Shown here: positions 6,372 through 12,660 of the stretch, piece after piece
Position numbering within the stretch: position 1 is the stretch's first letter
Layout: each line of letters begins with the position of its first letter
NCBI GenBank assembly: GCA_027080605.1
Contig: JALWRO010000284.1
Coordinates: forward strand, 1-12,660
DNA length: 12,660 bases
Direction of reading: 5' to 3'
Source: Campylobacterales bacterium
GTDB lineage: Bacteria; Campylobacterota; Campylobacteria; Campylobacterales; QNZT01
Program-made: the position numbers and the translations under genes
Notes under the pieces: generated by a model
Told to the model about the DNA's origin: nothing
Databases searched by the model: none
What the model saw: the letters and a program-made list of their open reading frames with translations, nothing else

Positions 6372-7605
6372 AGAGCGCTCCCGCCATCGCTGCGATTGTC
6401 AGCAGATAAAAGAGGGTCAGTATCCCTCCCAGTTTTCTTCCACCTACGACAAAAACGATTCCCAGCTTCACAAACGAATTGACCACCGATGCGATGACAA
6501 TGCCGTAAACCGCAGCGCTTTGGGTGATTTTGGTACCGGCGAGTTTCGAGAGAGAGAGGGTGATAGCATCGACATCAGTCAAGCCGGAGAGTGCGGAAAC
6601 CACATAGACCCCTGCATTGCCGTAGCGTGCCTGAAAAAAGCCGATAGAACCCAAAATAAGCCCGAAAAGCAGACCGAGCTTCAGGGCTTCGGAGAGTTCC
6701 AGCGGGTTGGTACGTACCGAACTCTCTTCTACCTGATGGGTTTTGGAAGTTTGATAGAGATAAAAGACAAAAGCGAGCCCGCTGAGTGCCGCTGCCATAT
6801 AGGGAAAAACGAGAATTTTTGCCAGTTTGAAGTTAAAGACTGTTGCTTCAAACAAAACACGCAGATACATGAACGTCGAAGCGACGGCAATACCGCCCGC
6901 ATAGTTTTTGATAAAACTCTGTCTGAGTGCATAGAGTTTCGACAGGGTGATAGAGACAGCGGTTGATGAGATGAGACCGCCGAAAATACCGGTTAGAAAG
7001 ACACCCCGTTTGGTGCCCAGGATCTTGATGGCTACATACCCGACAAAAGAGATACCCGCTACCAGTACGACCATCAGCCATGTCTGGTAAGGGTTGAAGA
7101 CATTGAACGGGTCGATTGTTTTGTCTGGCAGGAGAGGGAGAATGACAAACGTCATTGCCAGAAAGAGTACGGCAGCTTCCGAATCTTCCGGGGCGACGTG
7201 CTCTTCAAAAAGCACAAACTTGCTTTTAAATTCCAGCAGCACCACAATGATGACAGTAAGAAAAAGCGCATAGTTGCGATACCCCTCATAGACCATGACA
7301 CCTAGTATAAAAGTAATCAGCGCCGTAATCTCACTCGTAGCACCTTTGGCTTTGGAGTAGAACACTTTATAGACAAATGCGGCTGTCACCAAAAGACCGA
7401 AAACAAGCATCATGAAAAGCAGAAAATGGGGAATACTCTTTTGCATCCAGGCGCTCAGAAAGCCGAGCAGTGCAATCAGCGCAAACGTTCTCGTACCTGC
7501 GAACTCCTTGCGGTTGTTGCGGCGGTAGTAGATCTCCCGCTGCAGACCGATCAACAGCCCAAGTGCGATGGAGATGATGATTTCCAGTGTCAGATCCCAG
7601 TTCAT
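6343..7605 (-). CDS. MgtC/DUF4010 family integral membrane protein
   Basis: The 420 residues combine an MgtC/SapB-like N-terminal domain with a DUF4010 C-terminal domain and about 11-13 membrane segments. The N-terminal mark is LGLLIGLQRE 15-24, then GTRTFALIALLG 37-48 and SEITALITFILG 91-102. The C-terminal half has GGLISSTAVSITLSK 209-223 and GLTDVDAIT 341-349, typical of DUF4010. A soluble, charged loop lies at about 286-305. The transported substrate is unknown; MgtC relatives are linked to magnesium limitation and to ATP-synthase or membrane-potential control, but that need not apply here. ATG 7605 overlaps the antiporter stop as ATGA, with AAAGGA just upstream, so translation is probably coupled. 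It is the last gene of a three-gene operon and converges on the small lipoprotein gene. Confidence 0.92.
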   Translation of the reverse strand: MNWDLTLEIIISIALGLLIGLQREIYYRRNNRKEFAGTRTFALIALLGFLSAWMQKSIPHFLLFMMLVFGLLVTAAFVYKVFYSKAKGATSEITALITFILGVMVYEGYRNYALFLTVIIVVLLEFKSKFVLFEEHVAPEDSEAAVLFLAMTFVILPLLPDKTIDPFNVFNPYQTWLMVVLVAGISFVGYVAIKILGTKRGVFLTGIFGGLISSTAVSITLSKLYALRQSFIKNYAGGIAVASTFMYLRVLFEATVFNFKLAKILVFPYMAAALSGLAFVFYLYQTSKTHQVEESSVRTNPLELSEALKLGLLFGLILGSIGFFQARYGNAGVYVVSALSGLTDVDAITLSLSKLAGTKITQSAAVYGIVIASVVNSFVKLGIVFVVGGRKLGGILTLFYLLTIAAMAGALFMVSEHILA

Positions 7606-8852
7606 CTGTGTCCTTTATATTTGACATTGTTTGTTGTGTAGTAGTGGTATTGCATATCATTGCCGAAATAGCGCACGAGCAAAGCGAAGAGCAGAGGTAC
7701 GGTGAGTGCGGTGAAAGAGGATGCGGCAACCAAAGCAGTGAAAAGATGTGTATCGATAATAGCGGCACTGAAAAGAAGCTGTGCGACAATGATCTCTGTA
7801 GTGAGTCTGGCATCCAGACCGATACCGATAATGAGTGCCTCTTTGAAAGTCATTTTTTTAAGGGGAACCATCAGCATCGCACCCAGCAGCTTGCCTAGTG
7901 TCCCTGCGAGGTAGAGTACGATAGCCAGCATCGGCTCTTTGATGAAACCTGCCATATCAATATTGTATCCGATCCAGAAGAAGAAGAGAATACCGAAAAA
8001 TCCATAGCTGAGCAGGGAAATGATCTTTTGAATTGTATCACCGGCGGGATGAATATCTGCCAGCATCGGTTTGATAATAATACCGGCAAAAATGGCTCCG
8101 ACAACCATACCGATTTCACTTTTTTCACTGAACGCCCCAAAGAGAAAAAGAATCATCAGAGAGAGGATTAGAAGTGATGCTGCATTTTGGGGGATGACAC
8201 GGTGAAAAACACGATAAAAGTAGCGATACATAATCCAGAAGAAGAGTAAAAAGGCGATAACACCGAATGTGAGTATGATGATTTCATCGCTGCCGCTCTC
8301 TTCTCCTGCGCGTATTCCGATCCAGACGGAGACAAAAGCGACCAGAAAAACTTCGATGACGTCATCGAGTACGCCGGCACCGACAATAAACGTGCCGATC
8401 CTGGTTTTGATGAGCTTGAATTCATCGAGAATTGGGACGATAACCGCTTCGGCAGTCGGCATTCGTGTCATACCGATTACAAAAGCGATCATCCAGCCGT
8501 ATCCAAAAAGAAGCATTGCCGCCATACCGAAAATAAAGGGGATGATGGTATTGAGCAGTGTCAGTGTGATAATATCACTGCTCATGGTATGCATTTTTTT
8601 CACATCGATCTGTAAACCGATATAAAAGAGCAGAAAAAGGACACCGAGATTGGAAAGAAAAGAAAAAATTGTTTGATAGACCGGTGTTTTGAGCATGGCA
8701 GCCTGCGGAAGATAGTGGATACCGATACCGACAAAGAGTGCGGAAAGAATGACCGGAATACGGGCACGCACCAACAGGGTACCCAGCAACAGGGTTGCCA
8801 GAAAGATAGTTGCCAGGAAAAAGAGTGTTTGTGCCAGCGTTGCTTCAGCCAT
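7602..8852 (-). CDS. CPA2-type cation:proton antiporter
   Basis: The 416 residues form about 12 hydrophobic segments with the arrangement of the monovalent cation:proton antiporter-2 family (Na+/H+ exchanger domain). Key features are the membrane Asp pair GVLDDVIEVF 160-169 (Asp163-Asp164), the preceding unwound-helix-like MPTAEAVIVPIL 131-142, and a conserved-type basic residue Arg349 in GIGLDARLTTE 343-353. It ends with a short soluble tail and lacks the C-terminal TrkA-N/RCK domain of KefB/C, so regulation by bound nucleotide is not expected. Na+ or K+ specificity cannot be told. The ribosome site is weak (AAAGAG). The gene starts nine bases after the DUF218 gene and overlaps the DUF4010 gene by four bases, so all three are probably one transcript for ion and envelope homeostasis. 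Confidence 0.93.
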   Translation of the reverse strand: MAEATLAQTLFFLATIFLATLLLGTLLVRARIPVILSALFVGIGIHYLPQAAMLKTPVYQTIFSFLSNLGVLFLLFYIGLQIDVKKMHTMSSDIITLTLLNTIIPFIFGMAAMLLFGYGWMIAFVIGMTRMPTAEAVIVPILDEFKLIKTRIGTFIVGAGVLDDVIEVFLVAFVSVWIGIRAGEESGSDEIIILTFGVIAFLLFFWIMYRYFYRVFHRVIPQNAASLLILSLMILFLFGAFSEKSEIGMVVGAIFAGIIIKPMLADIHPAGDTIQKIISLLSYGFFGILFFFWIGYNIDMAGFIKEPMLAIVLYLAGTLGKLLGAMLMVPLKKMTFKEALIIGIGLDARLTTEIIVAQLLFSAAIIDTHLFTALVAASSFTALTVPLLFALLVRYFGNDMQYHYYTTNNVKYKGHR

Positions 8853-8861
8853 AAGTACTCT

Positions 8862-9629
8862 TTACTCTTTCAGCCGGTCTCGGAGACTGCCGAGTATTTC
8901 ATGAAGTGCGATGTTTGTCAGACGAAGACCTGCGGTGGAGGGGTAGTAGAAACAGTAACAGGAGTCGCTGCGCGTTTTAAAGTCGGTAGCTGCCGGTACA
9001 ACCTGCATACGGTATTTTTCAAAGAGTGCAGCTGCTCGTTTCATATGGGTTGCTGAGGTGACAAGGTAGATTTTGGGTGCGGTGATATTTTGTTCGGCAA
9101 AGAGTCGGGCTGTTTGTTCGGCATTTTGTTTGGTGGTCAGTGCATTTTTTGTGTAGAGTACACTGAATCGAGGAACAAGTTTACCGTCAGGCGGTGTTGT
9201 AAGATTGAGATCAAGTGTCCGGTTTAGTTCTTCAATACTCAGCCGCGCCGCTTCTATCTCATAATCGGCACCGGCGTAGATGATAGGCAGATTTCGTTTT
9301 TTGGCTATCATGATCCCGTACATGAGTCGTTTGAAGGAACCCTCCTCGAGGGGGAGATTGCTGCTGCCTTTGTAGTGTCCTCCTCCCAAAATGACCACGG
9401 CGTCAGTTTTCGTCTCTTTCAGTGGGACATTGTACGGTTTTTCCAGTATGGTGACGAGTTTGTTGCCAATATAATAGGTAGAGGTGACATACAGAAGAAC
9501 GCCGCAAAAGATCAGAAATAGCCTGTGGCGTTTTACAAACAGCGCCGCGACAAAAAAGAGCAATATAAAAGCACCCGGTAAGGTGACAAATGATGCAATG
9601 AGTTTTTGCAGATAATAGGAAAATCCGAT
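8862..9629 (-). CDS. ElyC/SanA/YdcF-like DUF218 membrane protein
   Basis: With the start proposed here the product has 255 residues. Two N-terminal membrane segments (about 10-31 and 36-55) are followed by an extracytoplasmic DUF218 domain with DAVVILGGG 76-84, RLMYGIMIAKK 101-111, KQNAEQTA 167-174, LVTSATHMKRA 189-199 and a late Glu in LHEILG 242-247. Relatives (ElyC, SanA) act in envelope assembly and peptidoglycan or lipid-carrier metabolism. No ATG, GTG or TTG occurs in frame between the upstream stop (TAA at 9668-9666) and TTG 9563. Starting at that TTG would cut into the first membrane segment, and it lacks a ribosome site. A strong GGAGG (9640-9636) lies six bases before ATC 9629, so an ATC start is proposed. 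Nine bases separate this gene from the antiporter gene. Confidence 0.85.
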   Translation of the reverse strand: MGFSYYLQKLIASFVTLPGAFILLFFVAALFVKRHRLFLIFCGVLLYVTSTYYIGNKLVTILEKPYNVPLKETKTDAVVILGGGHYKGSSNLPLEEGSFKRLMYGIMIAKKRNLPIIYAGADYEIEAARLSIEELNRTLDLNLTTPPDGKLVPRFSVLYTKNALTTKQNAEQTARLFAEQNITAPKIYLVTSATHMKRAAALFEKYRMQVVPAATDFKTRSDSCYCFYYPSTAGLRLTNIALHEILGSLRDRLKE

Positions 9630-9664
9630 GATACACCTCCCGAAATGTCCTGCTTTAGGGTATA

Positions 9665-9670
9665 ATTATA
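9665..9670 (-). promoter_or_regulatory. Putative -10 element for the DUF218-antiporter-DUF4010 operon
   Basis: A perfect TATAAT reads on the minus strand at 9670-9665, placing a transcript start near 9658 and a leader of about 30 bases before the proposed ATC start at 9629. No good -35 is seen (ACAGGC at 17-base spacing), which is common for Campylobacterota promoters. Confidence 0.5.
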
Positions 9671-9696
9671 ACAGTTTGTATTTTACAGCCTGTTTC

Positions 9697-9725
9697 TTGA
9701 CAAAGTGCAGTGAAAGTTATATAAT
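9697..9725 (+). promoter_or_regulatory. Perfect consensus sigma-70 promoter
   Basis: TTGACA (9697-9702) and TATAAT (9720-9725) are separated by exactly 17 bases, matching the full consensus. Transcription would start near 9732, about 60 bases before the 66-residue gene. It is back to back with the minus-strand -10 at 9670-9665, and the two -35 zones lie side by side. Confidence 0.8.
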
Positions 9726-9791
9726 TACATTTACAAAAGTTGATAGAGTTTATATCAATAAATAAAACCGAAAATAAAGGATATACCAAAG

Positions 9792-9992
9792 ATGGATGCT
9801 ATTCAAAAAGAGTTACAAAGTCGTAAAAGTGAGATCAAAAAAGAGATGAAACTTCTTTTCAACGCGAACAATCGCATTACAGAGTGGGATGTGCCCGAAG
9901 CCAATGAAAAAGAGGCTGCTCAGATGTTGTTGGATACTATGCAAGAAGCACTGGACGAGATCAAAGAAGAGATTCTTTCCGAGTATAACTAA
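9792..9992 (+). CDS. Small charged helical protein (66 aa), unrecognised
   Basis: The 66-residue product is strongly charged (rich in Lys and Glu) and almost entirely helical by pattern. It has two likely helices (about 3-25 and 38-63) joined by a turn around NNRITEWDVPEAN 26-38, suggesting a helical hairpin or small dimer. There is no Cys, signal peptide or membrane segment. AAAGG lies about 12 bases before the ATG, a rather long but usable spacing. The strong promoter just upstream indicates high expression. It is 39 bases upstream of the EI24-like gene and probably co-transcribed with it. I recognise no family and propose no function; a small structural or regulatory protein is the broadest fair guess. 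Confidence 0.75.
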   Translation: MDAIQKELQSRKSEIKKEMKLLFNANNRITEWDVPEANEKEAAQMLLDTMQEALDEIKEEILSEYN

Positions 9993-10031
9993 ATTTTCAA
10001 ATGTACAAAGAGAATCATAAAGGAGCGTGAC

Positions 10032-10982
10032 ATGAAAGTAATGGAAGCGGTTTTACGGGCAATCAGGGATACCCTGAGCTGGGATGTAGTTAAAGTTTCT
10101 CTGATGGTCAGCGTACCGCTGGCGCTTCTTTGGTTCGGTATTGCCTATGTGTTGTGGCAGCCGGTTTCGGGGATTACGGCAATGGTGATCGGGTGGATTC
10201 CTTTTTCCATTCTCAAAGCCAACGGTGCTTTTTTGATCGGCGGGTTTGTCTGGTTTCAGGTAGTGTTGATTACTTATGCTGTGTTTGTCGCTGTGTTCAA
10301 CAATTTGATTTTTCGGTATGTGCCGGATCAGAAATTTGAATCGTTTTCGATTGTACTGTTATTGCTGGTATCGCTGGGATGGACGCTTTTCGCGTTTTTG
10401 AACTGGGATATGGTGTTCAGTGAAGTGTCGAAAGTGCTGACATGGTTTCCGTTCCAGACACTGCAGGAGGGGGTAGCGTTGATGCTTGCGGCACTCTTCT
10501 TTTACAATCTTTTCATTGTATCGCTTGCACTGGTAGTATTGATGGTGCGTAAACCGTTTTTGCACAAATTGCAGGAACGGGACTATCCGGAAGTGCATCT
10601 GACAGATGATGTGAAAAAGAGAAAATTCTTTTCTGTCGCACTGCGTGATGTGGTGATCTTCTTTTTGTTGATGACGCTTTTCTTTCCGCTTTTCTTTGTA
10701 CCGTTTATCAATATGGGGATTCAGATTTTGCTCTGGGCATGGCTTATCAGAGAGTCCTATTTCCTTTCCGTGGCTTCGTTGTACGGTAGTGAAGAGGAGA
10801 TCAAAGAACTGAAAAAACATAACTTTGTTATCTGGGGTATCGCGTTTACGGCGTCGATGCTGAACTTGATTCCGGTAGTCAATATCTTATCGCCGTTTTT
10901 TGCGTTGATTATTTTCTTCCACTGGATTATGCTAAACCGTCCTTTGTTGCCGGTACCGGTAAAAGAAGAAGCGCAGAAGTAG
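10032..10982 (+). CDS. EI24/CysZ-like integral membrane protein
   Basis: The 316 residues have about six to seven hydrophobic segments, at roughly 22-42, 67-93, 104-124, 146-172, 204-225, 228-245 and 265-300. The layout and the C-terminal stretch LNLIPVVNILSPFFALIIFFHW (277-298) fit the EI24 domain family, which includes the sulfate permease CysZ. The loop at 174-200 is basic and a second charged loop lies at 252-264. It is longer than typical CysZ (about 250 residues), so a sulfate-transport role should not be assumed; many bacterial EI24 proteins are uncharacterised. AAAGGAG is six bases before the ATG. It is the second gene after the consensus promoter and ends just before a hairpin shared with the convergent PEBP gene. 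Confidence 0.82.
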   Translation: MKVMEAVLRAIRDTLSWDVVKVSLMVSVPLALLWFGIAYVLWQPVSGITAMVIGWIPFSILKANGAFLIGGFVWFQVVLITYAVFVAVFNNLIFRYVPDQKFESFSIVLLLLVSLGWTLFAFLNWDMVFSEVSKVLTWFPFQTLQEGVALMLAALFFYNLFIVSLALVVLMVRKPFLHKLQERDYPEVHLTDDVKKRKFFSVALRDVVIFFLLMTLFFPLFFVPFINMGIQILLWAWLIRESYFLSVASLYGSEEEIKELKKHNFVIWGIAFTASMLNLIPVVNILSPFFALIIFFHWIMLNRPLLPVPVKEEAQK

Positions 10983-10989
10983 TGAAAAG

Positions 10990-11014
10990 GATACTCCCCC
11001 GGTCGGGGAGTATC
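10990..11014. terminator. Strong hairpin between convergent genes, likely terminator
   Basis: GATACTCCCC and GGGGAGTATC form a perfect ten-base-pair stem with a five-base loop. On the minus strand it starts six bases after the PEBP stop and is followed by CTTTT, fitting intrinsic termination of the mltB-PEBP transcript. On the plus strand it follows the EI24 stop by seven bases but has no T run, so termination in that direction is less certain. Confidence 0.65.
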
Positions 11015-11020
11015 ATGAAG

Positions 11021-11551
11021 TTACGGTCTCTGATAGTAAGAGAGCAGAGATGCGTGCGCCAGCGCGTGTTTTTTGATGAGAGCGTCTACCTCCTGAGGTG
11101 CTGTGTCCGGTGTAACCGGGAGTTTTTCAATACCGAGTGCATAGACAGTGAAAATATAGCGATGTGCTTTGTCCCCTTTTGGCGGACATGGACCTCCAAA
11201 ACCGGGCTTGCCGAAGTCTGTCACTGTTTCTATGGCACCTGCCGGTAAATGATGTGTGGCGGAGGCGTTTTGCGGCAACTGTGTGACATTTGCCGGAATA
11301 TTGACAACCAGCCAATGCCACCATCCTTTTCCTGTCGGCGCATCGGGATCGAATACGGTCACGGCAAAACTTTTGGTACCAGCAGGTATACCGCTCCAGT
11401 GCAGTTCGGGTGACTTGTTTTCGCCGCTGCACCCAAAACCCTGATACTCTTCCTGTTTGGTCAGTTTCTCTTTGAGCGTATCGCTTCCGAGGGTGAAAGT
11501 CTCCGCATTCAAAAAAGAACCGATCATCATCAGTAGTACAAATAATTTCAT
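11021..11551 (-). CDS. Exported PEBP family protein (YbhB/YbcL type)
   Basis: This 176-residue protein has a cleavable signal peptide (hydrophobic 3-14, likely cut after LNA at 14-16), so it should be periplasmic. The phosphatidylethanolamine-binding protein fold is marked by FDPDAPTG 67-74, WWHWLVVNIP 77-86 and GFGGPCPPKGDKAHRY 117-132, whose Asp, Pro and His residues line the ligand pocket. SGIPAGTKSFAV 53-64 is also typical of the bacterial YbhB/YbcL branch. Two Cys residues (41 and 122) could form a disulfide after export. The ligand and role of bacterial members are not established. The gene starts nine bases after the lytic transglycosylase gene, so the two are probably co-expressed. 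A GGGAT-like ribosome site precedes the ATG, and the transcript ends at the hairpin at 10990-11014. Confidence 0.93.
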   Translation of the reverse strand: MKLFVLLMMIGSFLNAETFTLGSDTLKEKLTKQEEYQGFGCSGENKSPELHWSGIPAGTKSFAVTVFDPDAPTGKGWWHWLVVNIPANVTQLPQNASATHHLPAGAIETVTDFGKPGFGGPCPPKGDKAHRYIFTVYALGIEKLPVTPDTAPQEVDALIKKHALAHASLLSYYQRP

Positions 11552-11560
11552 AGTAATCCC

Positions 11561-12577
11561 CTATTTTTGAGATAGGTATATTTTACCATATTTTCTGTAC
11601 TGTTTGATACCTTCTGCAAGCTGGTGGATCGACATAGCGTAGTAAGCGCTGTGGTTATAGCGGGTGATGACATAAAAGTTCTTTGCACCGTACCAGAGTT
11701 CGTCGTATGCTTTGCGGTCGAGTTTGATGAGGCGCACTTTGTCATGATAGTTCCACTTACCGTTTTTGGGAAAGATATTTTTGAGTCGGGAGCGGAAATA
11801 GGTGCGATTGTAGCCTGTTTTGCACTGTGTAAAACGGTTGCCGCAGTAACTGACTCTTGTGGCTACCGGTTCTCCGCGTCTCCAGCCGTTTTTCTTCAGA
11901 TAGTTGGCGATACTTGCGATGGCATCGTGCGGGTGCAGCAGACTGACTCTGCCGTCTTTGTTGAAATCGACGCCGTATGCTTCATAGTTGCTGGGCATAA
12001 ACTGTCCCAGACCGATTGCCCCGGCAAATGAGCCTTTGACATTTTTGGGGTTGATCCCGTTTTTATGACAGAGTTGCAGAAACTCCCGAAGTTCACTTTT
12101 GAAAAATTTGTTACGGCGGTTGGGTTCAAAAGCGAGTGTGACAAGGGTGTCAAATACAGGAAATTTCCCCATATTTTTGCCGTAGAGACTCTCCACGCCG
12201 ATAATAGCGGCGATGTACTCTTTCGGCACGCCGTAAGTTTTTTCCGCTTTTTGGAAAATATCCCGGTATTTTCGTACAAAATCGGCACCTTCTTTGATAC
12301 GTTTGGGTGTGACTTTGAGCCTGACGTAGCGATCCCATGCCCCGTGAACCGGATAGCGTTTGATTGCGCCAGGGGTGGGTTTGTGCTTTTTTTTGCTGAA
12401 GAAACGCAGGGGGACGTTCTGTTTTTGAACATTTTGAAAGAGTTTTTGCAGATAGAGAAACTGGAAACGGTCATGGATAATCAGATCATCAATAAACGCC
12501 TGTACTTCACGTTTTTGGGTGTAGTCTTTGGCATATAGCGAGCAAAAAAAGAGTAGGGTCAGGAGCAGATGTTTCAT
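11561..12577 (-). CDS. mltB: Lytic murein transglycosylase, MltB-like
   Basis: The 338-residue protein starts with a signal peptide (hydrophobic 3-15, likely cleavage near YAK 15-17). Cys12 lies in the signal core, and there is no convincing lipobox, so it is probably soluble in the periplasm, unlike lipid-anchored E. coli MltB. The lytic transglycosylase domain shows the catalytic Glu129 in IIGVESLYG 125-133, then SFAGAIGLGQFMPSNY 183-198, DFNKDGRVSLLHPHDAIASIANYL 204-227 and a late YNHSAYYAMSI at 307-317. All are typical of the MltB (SLT_3) family, which cleaves the glycan strand of peptidoglycan with formation of anhydro-muramyl ends. Its start has AAGG five bases upstream. It heads a two-gene unit with the PEBP gene. 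Likely role: wall turnover or insertion of envelope machines. Confidence 0.95.
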   Translation of the reverse strand: MKHLLLTLLFFCSLYAKDYTQKREVQAFIDDLIIHDRFQFLYLQKLFQNVQKQNVPLRFFSKKKHKPTPGAIKRYPVHGAWDRYVRLKVTPKRIKEGADFVRKYRDIFQKAEKTYGVPKEYIAAIIGVESLYGKNMGKFPVFDTLVTLAFEPNRRNKFFKSELREFLQLCHKNGINPKNVKGSFAGAIGLGQFMPSNYEAYGVDFNKDGRVSLLHPHDAIASIANYLKKNGWRRGEPVATRVSYCGNRFTQCKTGYNRTYFRSRLKNIFPKNGKWNYHDKVRLIKLDRKAYDELWYGAKNFYVITRYNHSAYYAMSIHQLAEGIKQYRKYGKIYLSQK

Positions 12578-12660
12578 GAATACCTTGCAAAAATCTTATG
12601 TTTAATAAATAATAACAAAAGATAATTTAAAGGATGTTAGAATGGTGTTATGTATTATCT
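12578..12660. other. AT-rich divergent spacer; possible start of a plus-strand gene
   Basis: This AT-rich stretch lies upstream of mltB and should hold its promoter, though I cannot place boxes with confidence. On the plus strand two readings are possible. AAAGGA (12629-12634) could serve an ATG at 12642. Alternatively, TAGAAT (12638-12643) could be a -10 for an ATG at 12650, six bases later, as a leaderless gene. The frames run off the window, so neither can be tested here. Confidence 0.3.

Noticed and set aside
9403..9636. Minus-strand ORF from GTG 9636, considered as a frameshifted N-terminus of the DUF218 protein
   Set aside because: The in-frame upstream reading already gives a coherent hydrophobic N-terminus, so no frameshift is needed and the GTG frame is a shadow.

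Overview
The window looks like ordinary chromosome of a Campylobacterota (former Epsilonproteobacteria) bacterium, probably a free-living, respiratory Sulfurovum- or Sulfurimonas-type organism. This is inferred from protein style, tight gene packing, strong AAGGAG-type ribosome sites, moderate GC and a multihaem cytochrome; no rRNA or marker gene settles it. I see no tRNA, rRNA, CRISPR array, insertion sequence, integrase or phage gene, and no gene-free stretch longer than about 200 bases.

Layout. (1) 1-4967, minus strand: a tightly packed four-gene operon of a radical SAM enzyme (AmmeMemoRadiSam type), a Memo-family protein, an unrecognised helical 372-residue protein and a protein-L-isoaspartate methyltransferase. 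About 110 bases further on lies a membrane-anchored multihaem cytochrome c, which runs off the left edge with eight CXXCH sites visible. (2) 5147-6371, plus strand: three small genes, namely an unrecognised helical protein, a Cys-rich 79-residue protein and a small putative lipoprotein or exported protein. (3) 9629-6343, minus strand: a compact operon of an ElyC/SanA/YdcF-like DUF218 membrane protein, a CPA2-type cation:proton antiporter and an MgtC/DUF4010 membrane protein. (4) 9792-10982, plus strand: a 66-residue charged protein and an EI24/CysZ-like membrane protein behind a perfect consensus sigma-70 promoter. (5) 12577-11021, minus strand: a periplasmic MltB-like lytic transglycosylase followed by an exported PEBP (YbhB/YbcL) protein, ending at a strong hairpin shared with the convergent EI24 gene. 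A further plus-strand gene may begin at the right edge.

How they fit together. The most interesting unit is the radical SAM-Memo operon. Its usual third partner (AMMECR1, 'system protein A') is absent locally, and an all-helical unknown plus a SAM-dependent protein methyltransferase fill the operon instead. The region 3 operon suggests envelope and ion homeostasis, and the MltB/PEBP pair acts in the periplasm. I corrected several gene starts from ribosome-site evidence. The DUF218 gene has no ATG, GTG or TTG at its apparent true start and may begin at ATC.
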